Shown: positions 43,574 to 51,341 of the stretch, piece by piece
Layout: every line of letters begins with the position of its first letter
How positions within the stretch are numbered: position 1 is the stretch's first letter
Assembly (NCBI RefSeq): GCF_030813695.1
Contig: NZ_JAUSVA010000002.1
Coordinates: forward strand, 4,960,001 to 5,024,000
Length of the DNA: 64,000 nt
Direction of reading: 5' to 3'
Source of the DNA: Kitasatospora herbaricolor
GTDB taxonomy: Bacteria > Actinomycetota > Actinomycetes > Streptomycetales > Streptomycetaceae
Made by a program: the position numbers and the translations under genes
Notes under the pieces: model-generated
What the model saw: the letters and a program-made list of their open reading frames with translations, nothing else
Databases searched by the model: none
Told to the model about the DNA's origin: nothing

Positions 43574-44860
43574 TCAGGCCGACCGCACCAGCGCCGGCGC
43601 GCCGGCGGCCGTCAGGATCCTGGCCGCGTGCGCGACCGAGGCCAGCGTGGTGTGGCGGTGCCACCCCTCGAAGGACCGGCCCTCGAACTCCCGCAGCCCG
43701 GCGGGCTCGCCGACGTCCTCGAAGTCCCGCTCGACCCGGCGGGCCAGCTTCGCCAGCCGCAGCAGCGCGGCGGGCGGGCCGTTCAGGTCGGTCAGCCAGT
43801 ACTCGGCGGGCCAGGGCATGCCGTCGCTCCATTCGCCCAGCAGTGTGAGCGCGCCCCGGCCGCCGGTCCGGCCGGCCGGGCCCGGCTCGCCACCGCCCGG
43901 CCGCAGCGGCAACGGCCGGGCCGCCGCCGCGGTGCCCGGCCGGCCCGCCGGGGCCCCGCCGGGCCGCTGGCCCGCCCGCTCGGCCCGCTCCGCGAGCCGT
44001 ACGGTCACCGCCAGGCTGTTCCTGGCCCGGCCGAGGACCGGGTCCCACCACTGGACGGGGACCCGTGCGGTGCCGGCCGAGGCCGCGGTGAGCACCTGCT
44101 GGGCGCGGGCCTCGCGCCGTCCCGTGCTCCCGGCCGGGCCGGCCGGCAGCAGCAGGGAGTCGTCGATCCGGGCCAGGAAGGGGATTCCGGCGGCCTGGCA
44201 GGCGGCCACCGCCGCCGCCGACTCCGGGCCGTCCAGGTCCAGCACCACCGGGCGCCTGGGCAGCCCCCAGCCCCGGGCGGCCTCCACCACGGCCCGCCCG
44301 GCGCACTCGCCGGGGCTGCTCTCCCCCCAGCGCTCGGGAATCTTCGCGCGGCTGCGCCTGGCCCGGTCGGCCAGCCAGCCGGCCGGCAGGTGCAGGCCCC
44401 AGTTCACCGGGCTGCTGCCGCGTGCCGAGACCGACCAGAGGCCGTACGCCCGCTGGCTGTTGACGACCCGTCCGGAATCGGGGTCGACCCGGCGCTCGAC
44501 CCCCACCGTGTGCTCGCCGGCCTTGGGGACCGTCATCGGGCGCAGCACCCAGGCCTGCGGGCCGAGCACCGTCTCCAGGTGCCGGGCGAGGGCCTCCCGG
44601 ACGGGCCGCCAGTCCCAGGTGGAGCAGCTGATGAAGTGGTGCATGCTCTGCCCGGCCGCGTCGGCGCCGAGGTGCAGGGCGATGTTGCGCATCGACTTGC
44701 GTCCCTCGGTCATCAGCAGGCCGCGGACGTAGCGCTCGCCCTTGGCCCGCTGGTCGCTGCGCTGCATCGAGGCCAGCACGGTCGAGCACAGCGTGCCCAC
44801 CGCCTTGTCGAGGTCCCCGGCGAGCAGCGGAAGGCTGCCGGGTGCCAGACCTGTGCTCAT
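43574..44860 (-). CDS. Domesticated IS701-like DDE transposase relative (428 aa)
   Basis: The protein aligns along its length with IS701-type transposases (RYVRGLLMTEGRKSMRNIA, QSMHHFISCSTWDW, then VPKAGEHTVGVERR and EGWHRHTTLASVAHA). Real transposases have LDDTGFPKKG where this one reads LRPMTVPKAG, so the first catalytic Asp is gone; the later acidic residues (VVLDLDG, VERDFE) remain. There are no terminal repeats or target duplications that I can see. It is probably a host-adopted DNA-binding protein, as its place among regulators suggests. ATG 44860 follows GGGGAT. Confidence 0.82.
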   Translation of the reverse strand: MSTGLAPGSLPLLAGDLDKAVGTLCSTVLASMQRSDQRAKGERYVRGLLMTEGRKSMRNIALHLGADAAGQSMHHFISCSTWDWRPVREALARHLETVLGPQAWVLRPMTVPKAGEHTVGVERRVDPDSGRVVNSQRAYGLWSVSARGSSPVNWGLHLPAGWLADRARRSRAKIPERWGESSPGECAGRAVVEAARGWGLPRRPVVLDLDGPESAAAVAACQAAGIPFLARIDDSLLLPAGPAGSTGRREARAQQVLTAASAGTARVPVQWWDPVLGRARNSLAVTVRLAERAERAGQRPGGAPAGRPGTAAAARPLPLRPGGGEPGPAGRTGGRGALTLLGEWSDGMPWPAEYWLTDLNGPPAALLRLAKLARRVERDFEDVGEPAGLREFEGRSFEGWHRHTTLASVAHAARILTAAGAPALVRSA

Positions 44861-45476
44861 CGGATCCCCTGCTCTCCGGTCGGCTTCGCGGTGCTCCGCC
44901 GCGGTGCTCGGGCACCGGTGGGTGGAGCCCACCCGGGGGACCGCGGGAGCCCGAAGGGTGGTCAGTCCACCATCCCCGGGGAGCGGGCCCGCGCACAGGT
45001 GCGGCCGTCACACACTCGGGGTCCCCCGGTGCTGGCAGGGCAACCATCGGCCCGCGGAGGCCGCCGGCGGGCCGCCCGGGCCCGCGCGGGGGTGGTGGCC
45101 GGACCACACTCCCCCGTACATCCGGCCGACCGCTCGCTCGTGGGCGCGAGCCGCCCGGCGGGCCGGCCGACGGGCGGGTACCGCCGGTACCGCCCGGCCG
45201 GTGGATCCGAGTACCGGCGGTCCTAACGGCCACGCCGGCCGGGTTCCTAGCCTGGGCCAGGACGGGGGAGGCGTCAGGCAGCCGACCTCACCCGCCAGGA
45301 GGAGCCGCCGCCGGAGCCGTCACCACGGACCGTCGCCCGACCCGCTCCGCGAGGGCCGGACGGACCCGTCACCCAGGCCCGCCGGGCCGCCGGCGCCGGG
45401 ACGCCCCGGCCGCAGGCCCAGGAAGGACCGCATCGCTGCCCGAGACTGCCCAGAACGCCGACGAGCGGAGTTCTCC
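44861..45476. other. Divergent intergenic region upstream of the AfsA homologue (616 bases)
   Basis: Both flanking genes should be controlled from here. Visible features are a near-palindrome GGGCGGGTACC/GGTACCGCCC at about 45173-45194 followed by a third GTACCGGCGG, and a TCACACACTC stretch near 45010. Otherwise it is GC-rich with no supported gene. The palindrome might be an autoregulator-response site, but it does not clearly match known gamma-butyrolactone receptor sites. Confidence 0.45.
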
Positions 45477-46631
45477 GTGCCAGAGCAAGTACCCGGTCTC
45501 ACCCTCGCCCAGGCCGTCCGCACCAGGCCGGGGGCGGGGCCACGGCCCACGTCCGCAGCGATGTCCGCCTCGATCGCCCCTTCGATCTCCGCCCTGGTGT
45601 CCGGCGCGCCGGCGCAGGCCCCGATGGTGGTGGCGGCCCCGCCGGCCGCGCCCCCGAGGTTCGCCCCGGCCGCTCCGGCCGCCGCCGGCTTCGTCCACCA
45701 CCTGGTGCACCGGCCGAACACCCCGGAGGGGGTGGTGCTCGGCACCGCCGCGCCGGTGACGCAGGAGTTCGCGGTCTCCGCCGTGCTGCCCGAACGGCAC
45801 CCGCTGTTCAACGACGGGGCCGACGCCTTCCACGACCTGCACTCCCCGGCCGAGGCGCTGCGCCGCACCGCGCTGTTCGTCGCCCACCGGTACTTCCGGG
45901 TGCCGCAGGAGCGGCCCGCGGTGTTCGCCTCCACCGAGGTCGAGCTCACCGAGCTGGAGCCGTGGCGCCGCGGTGCCGGGCCGGCCCACCTGACCATGGA
46001 CATCACGCTGCGTCCGGCCGACGTGGTCAACGGCGTGCCGCGTGGGCTGGAGTGCGAGAGCGCGCTCAGCTTCGAGGGGGTGCGCTGCGGCACGGCCCGG
46101 GCGCGGCTGGTCTTCCTGATGCCGAAGGTCTACCAGAACCACCGGGAGCGGGGCCGCGCCGCCAGCCGCTCCAGACCCGTCGAGGTCGAGGGCGCCGAGC
46201 CCTGGCCGCTGCGGCCGGAGCCGAAGGCGGTGGGCCGTACCGACCCGCTGAACCTCGTCCTCGGCACGCCGGCCCAGAACGCCGCCGGCGAACTGCTGGT
46301 GCAGGTGCTCGCCGACCCGGCCAACCCGGTCTTCGCCGAGGCGGCGGCCGACCACGTGCCGGCGGTCGTCCTGGTCGAGGCCTCCCGGCAGACGGCCTTC
46401 CTGCTGGCCGGCGAACTGCACGGCTTCACCGTGGCAGGCTGCGTGCTGAGCCGCTGGAGTGCGCGCTTCCAGGGTTTCGCCGAGCCCGACCTGCCGCTCT
46501 GGTGCCGGGCGCTGGCCGGGCCGCTGGGGCGGGCCGCCGACGGCCGGCCCGCGCTGCCGGTGACGCTGGTCCTCTTCCAGGGCTCCCGCCAGGTCGGCTC
46601 GGTCGAGACGACCGTCCTGCAGGACTGCTGA
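45477..46631 (+). CDS. AfsA-family protein, putative gamma-butyrolactone signal synthase (384 aa)
   Basis: It has two hot-dog repeats of the A-factor biosynthesis type: FVHHLVHRPNTPEGVVLG with HPLFNDG near residues 75-120, and a second repeat ending LPVTLVLFQGSRQVGSVE. AfsA proteins condense a beta-ketoacyl chain with dihydroxyacetone phosphate to start gamma-butyrolactone signals. The GTG at 45477 has GGAG at 7-base spacing. No ArpA-type receptor gene is in the window, which is unusual for afsA loci, and a SARP follows directly. Confidence 0.85.
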   Translation: MPEQVPGLTLAQAVRTRPGAGPRPTSAAMSASIAPSISALVSGAPAQAPMVVAAPPAAPPRFAPAAPAAAGFVHHLVHRPNTPEGVVLGTAAPVTQEFAVSAVLPERHPLFNDGADAFHDLHSPAEALRRTALFVAHRYFRVPQERPAVFASTEVELTELEPWRRGAGPAHLTMDITLRPADVVNGVPRGLECESALSFEGVRCGTARARLVFLMPKVYQNHRERGRAASRSRPVEVEGAEPWPLRPEPKAVGRTDPLNLVLGTPAQNAAGELLVQVLADPANPVFAEAAADHVPAVVLVEASRQTAFLLAGELHGFTVAGCVLSRWSARFQGFAEPDLPLWCRALAGPLGRAADGRPALPVTLVLFQGSRQVGSVETTVLQDC

Positions 46632-46813
46632 TGGCACGCCGACCGCTCCGCAGCCCGGCCCCGCACGGCCCGGCCCCGTACGCCCCCGGCCGGCGGCACC
46701 GGTTCACCCCGGCGCCGCCGGCCGCCCCGGCCGCCCCGGCCGTCACGGCTGTCACGGCTGTCACGACCACCACGACCGTTGCGACCGTCACGCCCCGGGG
46801 GAGAACGAGATGA
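46631..46813 (+). CDS. Possible coupled 60-residue ORF between afsA and SARP genes
   Basis: Its ATG overlaps the afsA stop (TGATG) and its stop overlaps the SARP start (ATGA), so it exactly bridges the two genes. The peptide is basic, Pro/Ala-rich at first, and ends in in-frame AVT/TVT tripeptide repeats. Low complexity makes a real folded protein doubtful. It may instead be a translational-coupling bridge or chance. Confidence 0.3.
   Translation: MARRPLRSPAPHGPAPYAPGRRHRFTPAPPAAPAAPAVTAVTAVTTTTTVATVTPRGRTR
46721..46792. repeat. Eight 9-bp tandem repeats just upstream of the SARP gene
   Basis: Units run GCCGCCCCG twice, GCCGTCACG, GCTGTCACG twice, ACCACCACG, ACCGTTGCG, ACCGTCACG, ending 18 bases before the SARP ATG. 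The consensus is RCYGTCACG. It may be an operator array or simple in-frame repeats of the small ORF. Confidence 0.75.
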
Positions 46814-49677
46814 GGTTCCGGATCCTGGGGCCGGTCAGCATGACCCCCCGTACCCCGACCGCGGCGAAGGTCCGGGTGCTGCTCGCGGCCCTGCTGGTCC
46901 GGGCGAACGAGGTGGTGTCCACCGAGAGCCTGATCGACGAACTCTGGGACATCGACCCGCCCAGGACCGCCGCCACCACCCTCCAGGTGTACGTCTCCCA
47001 GCTCCGCAAGGCGCTGGCCGACGCCGACGGCCCCGGCGACGCCTTCGCCGCCGGCCGCCGCCTGCACACCGTGCCGCCCGGCTACCGGCTGCACGTCGGC
47101 GAGGACGAACTCGACCTCAGCCGCTTCGAGTTCCTGCGCCGCAGCGGCAAGGAGGCCTACGAGCGCGGCAACTTCGCCGCCGCCTCCGGTCTGCTCCGCG
47201 AGAGCCTGGACCTGTGGACGGGCGTGGCCCTGTCCGGGGTCCCGCACGGCCCGGTGCTCGCCACCACCGGGGTCCGCCTGGAGGAGCTGCGCACCGTCAC
47301 GCTGGAGCAGCGGATCGCCGCCGACCTGCGCCTCGGCCGGCACCACGAACTCACCGGCGAGCTGATGGAGCTGGTCAGCCGGCACCCCTACCGGGAGACC
47401 CTGCACGCGCACCTGATGGTGGCGCTGTTCCGGGCCGACCGGCAGTCCGACGCGCTGCGCGCCTTCGCCCGGGCCCGGCGCTCGCTGGTGGAGGAACTCG
47501 GCGTGGAGCCCGGCGCGGGGCTGCGCAAGCTGCATGACCGGATCCTGCGCTCCGACCCGACGCTGGCCTGGCAGGAGCCCGTCGCCCAGGCCGGGCAGGA
47601 GCCCGCTCCGGCACTCTGGCTGCCGCCCGCCACCGCCGACTTCACCGGCCGCGAGGACGTCCTCACGGTGGCCGGCAAACTGCTCCCCGAGGGCACCGGC
47701 CCCGCCCCGCAGCCCGTCCTGGTGGTCAGCGGCCGGGCCGGCGTCGGCAAGAGCGCCCTCGCGGTGGAGCTGGCCCGGCGCAACGCCGACCGCTTCCCCG
47801 CCGGCCAGGTGCTGCTCCACCTACGAGGCCCGCGCGACCTGGCGATGGACGCCGGCCAGGCGATGGCCGGCCTGCTGCGCAGGCTCGGCCCGGGCGGCGA
47901 GGGGCGGCCCGCCGACCAGGCGCCGCCCGCCGGCGCGGAGGAGGCCGCCGCCCCCGACGGCGACCAGGAGGAGCTGGCCGAGCGGCTGCACCGCGCCGTC
48001 CAGGGCCGCAGGCTGCTGGTCATCCTGGACGACGCCTCCTCGGAGGAGCAGGTCAGGCCGCTACTGGCAGCCCTGCCCGACGCCTTCACCCTGGTCACCA
48101 GCCGGCGCACGCTGGCCGGCCTGGACGGCGCCCGCCACCTCACCCTGGACGTGCTGCGCCCCAACGAGGCGCAGAAGCTGCTGGCGTCGATCGTCGGGCC
48201 CCGGCTGGCCGACGACCCGGCCGCCGCCCAGGAGATCGCCCGGCTCTGCGGTCACCTGCCGCTCGCCGTACGGGTGGCGGGCACCGGCCTGGCCGCCCGG
48301 CCGCACTGGACGGCCGCCGCCTGGGCGGCCCGGCTGGCGGACGAGAGCGCCGGCCTGAGCCGCTTCGTGGCGGGCGACCTCGACGTCCGGGCCAGCCTGC
48401 TGGCCGGCTACCGCGAGGTCGGCCCGGCGGAACGGCGGGCCTTCCGGCTGCTGTCGCTGGCCCCCGTCCCGGACTTCCCGCTGTGGAGCGCCGCGGCGCT
48501 GCTGGGTCTGCCGGCGGCCGAGGCCGAGCAGGTGGTGGAACGACTGGTGGAGTCCCAGCTGCTCGGGGTCCGGCGGGCCGCCTCGGGCCAGGCGTACCGC
48601 TACAGCTTCCACCGCCTGCTGCGGAAGCTGGCGCTGGAACTGCTCGCGGACGAGCTGCCGGGCGAGGTCGAGTCGGCCACCGAGCGGCTCGGCACCGCCT
48701 GTCTGAGGTACGCCCGGTACGCCGACGCGCTGCTCGCCCCGGGCCGTCCGGCCGAGGCCGGTACTGCCTGGTCCGCCGCCTGGTCCGGTGCGGCCGAGGC
48801 CGGTGCCGTCGAGGGCCGCTTCGCCGAGACCCGAACCACCGCTGCCGCTGCCGCCGCCGCGCGGGCTGCCGCCGTCGGTGCGGGCGGCGGGTCCGAGCCG
48901 GCCGCCGTGGTCGGGGACACCCCCGCCCGCTGGTTCCAGGACGAGGCGGCCGGGCTGGTCGACGCCGTCCGCCAGGCGCACGGCGCCGGGCTCTGGCAGC
49001 TCACCTGGGAGCTGGCCGACGCCCTGACCGGCTGGTTCGAGGCCGGCTCACTGTGGGGCGACTGGGCCGCCACCCATGAACTGGCCCTGGACGCCACCCG
49101 GCTGGCCGAGCGCCCGGCCGAGCGGGCGGCGGTGCTCCACTCGCTGGGCGACCTGGCCTGGCAGCAGCGCCGGACCCGGCCGGCGGCCGACCGCTACGAG
49201 TCCGCCCGCGCCCTGTTCGCCGCCGCCGGTGACCTGGCCGGCCAGGCCCGCTGCCTGGTCGGACTGGCCGACGTGGCACTGAGCAGCGGCGAGTCCGGCC
49301 TGGCCGGCAAGCTGTACGCGCAGGCCGCCGAGCTCTTCACGGCCGACGGTCCCGGGCACGCCCGCGGCCAGGCCGACGTGCTGCGCGGCCTGGCCCTGGT
49401 GAGCCTGCTCGCAGGCCGCACCGAGGAGGCGCTGCACCGCTTCGGCGACTTCGTCGAGGCGGCCCAGCGGCTCGGCGACAAGCGCTGGTCGCAGTTCGGC
49501 AGCCGGAGCATCGACCGGATACAGGAACACGTGGTGGACTGGGCCACCGGCCGCCGGTTGGAGGCCCTGGAGGTCCGCCCGGGCGTCTGGCTGGTGGGCG
49601 TCCCGCACGCCGGGGTGACCTACCCGGGGCTCCCGTACGCCGGGGCGACCAGCGCCGACGCGATGCGCGCCGGCTGA
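46810..49677 (+). CDS. AfsR-type SARP regulator with NB-ARC and TPR regions (955 aa)
   Basis: An N-terminal OmpR-like winged helix (about 1-95; TTLQVYVSQLRKAL), a bacterial transcriptional activation domain (to about 252), and an NTPase domain with Walker A GRAGVGKSALA at about 308 and LLVILDDASSEEQ as Walker B. A helical half follows, with TPR-like repeats toward the end. Large SARPs of this build activate antibiotic clusters. The start ATG has GGGGGAGAACGAG before it. It is downstream of the AfsA homologue, which suggests a signal-to-activator cascade controlling the cluster (inference). Confidence 0.93.
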   Translation: MRFRILGPVSMTPRTPTAAKVRVLLAALLVRANEVVSTESLIDELWDIDPPRTAATTLQVYVSQLRKALADADGPGDAFAAGRRLHTVPPGYRLHVGEDELDLSRFEFLRRSGKEAYERGNFAAASGLLRESLDLWTGVALSGVPHGPVLATTGVRLEELRTVTLEQRIAADLRLGRHHELTGELMELVSRHPYRETLHAHLMVALFRADRQSDALRAFARARRSLVEELGVEPGAGLRKLHDRILRSDPTLAWQEPVAQAGQEPAPALWLPPATADFTGREDVLTVAGKLLPEGTGPAPQPVLVVSGRAGVGKSALAVELARRNADRFPAGQVLLHLRGPRDLAMDAGQAMAGLLRRLGPGGEGRPADQAPPAGAEEAAAPDGDQEELAERLHRAVQGRRLLVILDDASSEEQVRPLLAALPDAFTLVTSRRTLAGLDGARHLTLDVLRPNEAQKLLASIVGPRLADDPAAAQEIARLCGHLPLAVRVAGTGLAARPHWTAAAWAARLADESAGLSRFVAGDLDVRASLLAGYREVGPAERRAFRLLSLAPVPDFPLWSAAALLGLPAAEAEQVVERLVESQLLGVRRAASGQAYRYSFHRLLRKLALELLADELPGEVESATERLGTACLRYARYADALLAPGRPAEAGTAWSAAWSGAAEAGAVEGRFAETRTTAAAAAAARAAAVGAGGGSEPAAVVGDTPARWFQDEAAGLVDAVRQAHGAGLWQLTWELADALTGWFEAGSLWGDWAATHELALDATRLAERPAERAAVLHSLGDLAWQQRRTRPAADRYESARALFAAAGDLAGQARCLVGLADVALSSGESGLAGKLYAQAAELFTADGPGHARGQADVLRGLALVSLLAGRTEEALHRFGDFVEAAQRLGDKRWSQFGSRSIDRIQEHVVDWATGRRLEALEVRPGVWLVGVPHAGVTYPGLPYAGATSADAMRAG

Positions 49678-49708
49678 CCGGACGCCGGCCGCCCGAGCGG
49701 CGGCCGGC

Positions 49709-49800
49709 GGCCGGCGATCGGCCGCACCCCCGGCCGGCGATCGGCCGCACCCCCGGCCGGCGATCGGCCGCACCCCCGGCCGGCGATCGGCGGCACCCCC
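49709..49800. repeat. Four tandem 23-bp repeats downstream of the SARP gene
   Basis: Units 49709-49731, 49732-49754, 49755-49777 and 49778-49800; the first three are identical and the last has one change. Each contains the near-palindrome GGCCGGCGATCGGCC followed by GCACCCCC, so each could fold as a hairpin. They sit between convergent stops (49677 and 49852) and may work as a stacked terminator. Confidence 0.9.
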
Positions 49801-49851
49801 GGGCCGGGCGGCGCAGACCCCGGCTCACCGGTCCGGCCCACCGGCCCCGCC

Positions 49852-50703
49852 TCAGTGCGTGCGGGCGAAGTCGCCCCACACCGAAACGCCCGCGTCGGCC
49901 GTCCGGGCATCGGCCCGGTAGGTGTCGTCCTTGGCGTCCCGGCCGCCCGGCGCGTGGTCGTACCGTCCGGCGAAGAGGTGCTGGCCGACCGGGACGGTCC
50001 GGCCCGCCCGGAGGGTCCAGCGGTAGACGAGGACATCGCCCTCCACCCGCACGCTCACGGTGAAGTCCTCGGCGGGCAGGCTCAGCCGGCTCCCGGCGTC
50101 CTGGACACCGGCGGTCCGGGCGATCCGGAGCTCCACCGTCAGCGAGGTCAGCGGCTTGCGGGCCTTCAGCGTGACGTTGCTCTGCGCCCAGGCCGTGGTG
50201 CCGGCCGGGTCGACCGAGCCGTCCGACCAGAGCGGGCCGTCCTCGGTGTGCGAGCCGGCGGGCGGGGCCGCGGCCGAGGCCGGTGCGGTCGGGCCGGCCG
50301 GCGTGGACGGTGACCCGGTGGCCGCGGGGCGCGAGGCGGCCGCGGACCGCGCGGGGTCCGGCACGGCCGGCGCCGTGGCGACCGGGGACGGCGGGGCGAC
50401 GGACCGCGGCGGCGAGGGGCTCGGCGAGGGGCTCGGCGCCGTCGGGCCGGTGACCCCGGCCGGCCGGGGGGCCTGCTCCCGGACGACGGAGGCGACCGCG
50501 AACCCGCCCGCCACCAGGGTCGCGGCGGTGGCCAGGGCGGTGACCCAGACCCTCGGCCAGGAGGCGGCGCCGGTTCGCGCCCGGGCCCGCCCCGGACGGG
50601 CCTCGCGGGCGGTGCCGCGCTCCACCCGGGCCAGCATCCGGGCCCGGTCCGGCCGGTGCGCGGCCGCCGCCTCGCGCAGCAGCGCGCGCAGGTCCTCGTC
50701 CAT
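49852..50703 (-). CDS. Membrane-anchored anti-sigma-like protein (283 aa)
   Basis: A short cytoplasmic N terminus (MDEDLRALLREAAAAHRPDRARML), one helix at about 52-72, a long Ser/Pro/Ala-rich linker, then a C-terminal beta-rich domain of about 120 residues (TVELRIARTAGVQDAGS, DVLVYRWTLRAG). The pairing with the upstream ECF sigma gene (overlap at 50703) suggests sigma-factor control linked to the cell surface. No zinc-type anti-sigma motif is visible. Confidence 0.7.
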   Translation of the reverse strand: MDEDLRALLREAAAAHRPDRARMLARVERGTAREARPGRARARTGAASWPRVWVTALATAATLVAGGFAVASVVREQAPRPAGVTGPTAPSPSPSPSPPRSVAPPSPVATAPAVPDPARSAAASRPAATGSPSTPAGPTAPASAAAPPAGSHTEDGPLWSDGSVDPAGTTAWAQSNVTLKARKPLTSLTVELRIARTAGVQDAGSRLSLPAEDFTVSVRVEGDVLVYRWTLRAGRTVPVGQHLFAGRYDHAPGGRDAKDDTYRADARTADAGVSVWGDFARTH

Positions 50704-51227
50704 CAGTTCCTCCTCCCCACCAGCACGTCGGCGGCGCGCCCGCCGAGCATCCGTTCCAGCTCGGCCAGGCCCTTGGAGGTCTGGCTCTTCACCGTACCGA
50801 CCGATATCCCCAGGGCCAGGGCGGTGTCCTTCTCCGAGAGGTCGAAGGCGTGCCGCAGCACCACGCAGGTCCGCTTGCGGAACGGCAGCCGGCGCAGCGC
50901 CTCCCGGACGTCCACCACGGCCGCCACGTCGGGTCCGTCGGCGTGCTCGGCGCGCCGGTCCCAGAACAGGGTGACCCGGCGGCGCTCGCGCACGGCGCTG
51001 CGGATCCGGCCGCGGGCCATGTTGGCGACCACGCCCCGGGCGTACGCGACCGGACTGCCGGCCCGCCGCACCCGGTCCCAGCGGTGCCAGAGGGCGACCA
51101 GCGCGTCCGCCGCGAGGTCGTCGGCGGCGTCCGCCTCACCGGTCAGCAGGTGCGCGAGGCGGGCGAGTTCGGCGTAGTGGCGCTCGAAGAAGTCGTGGAA
51201 CTCCGCGGATGCGTCGTCGACGGCCAT
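50703..51227 (-). CDS. SigE-family ECF RNA polymerase sigma factor (174 aa)
   Basis: Region 2 (DDLAADALVALWHRWDRV) and region 4 (LPFRKRTCVVLRHAFDLSEKDTA, SVGTVKSQTSKGLAELE) are clear. Start ATG 51227 with GAGAGG upstream. It overlaps its membrane partner by one base. It is related to, but distinct from, the sigma factor at 2199. Confidence 0.9.
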   Translation of the reverse strand: MAVDDASAEFHDFFERHYAELARLAHLLTGEADAADDLAADALVALWHRWDRVRRAGSPVAYARGVVANMARGRIRSAVRERRRVTLFWDRRAEHADGPDVAAVVDVREALRRLPFRKRTCVVLRHAFDLSEKDTALALGISVGTVKSQTSKGLAELERMLGGRAADVLVGRRN

Positions 51228-51300
51228 GCCGTGGGTGACCTCTCCGTGTGATGCGCCCCTTCCCGGCGGGAGCGGGGCGGCAGCTTACCAATCGGTGGAC

Positions 51301-51336
51301 GGGCGCCGCGGGGGCCCGCCCGCCCCCGCGGCGCCC
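51301..51336. terminator. 14-bp terminator hairpin after the pectate lyase gene
   Basis: Arms 51301-51314 and 51323-51336 are perfectly paired with an 8-base loop, directly after the lyase stop at 51342 and before the sigma gene's own upstream region. Confidence 0.75.
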
Positions 51337-51341
51337 GGCCG

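Noticed and set aside
43574..44860. Active insertion sequence
   Set aside because: First catalytic Asp is missing and no flanking inverted repeats or target duplications are visible.
41394..45233. 1279-codon minus-strand open frame
   Set aside because: It lies opposite the PucR regulator and in another frame of the transposase-like gene, with low-complexity Arg/Gly/Pro composition.
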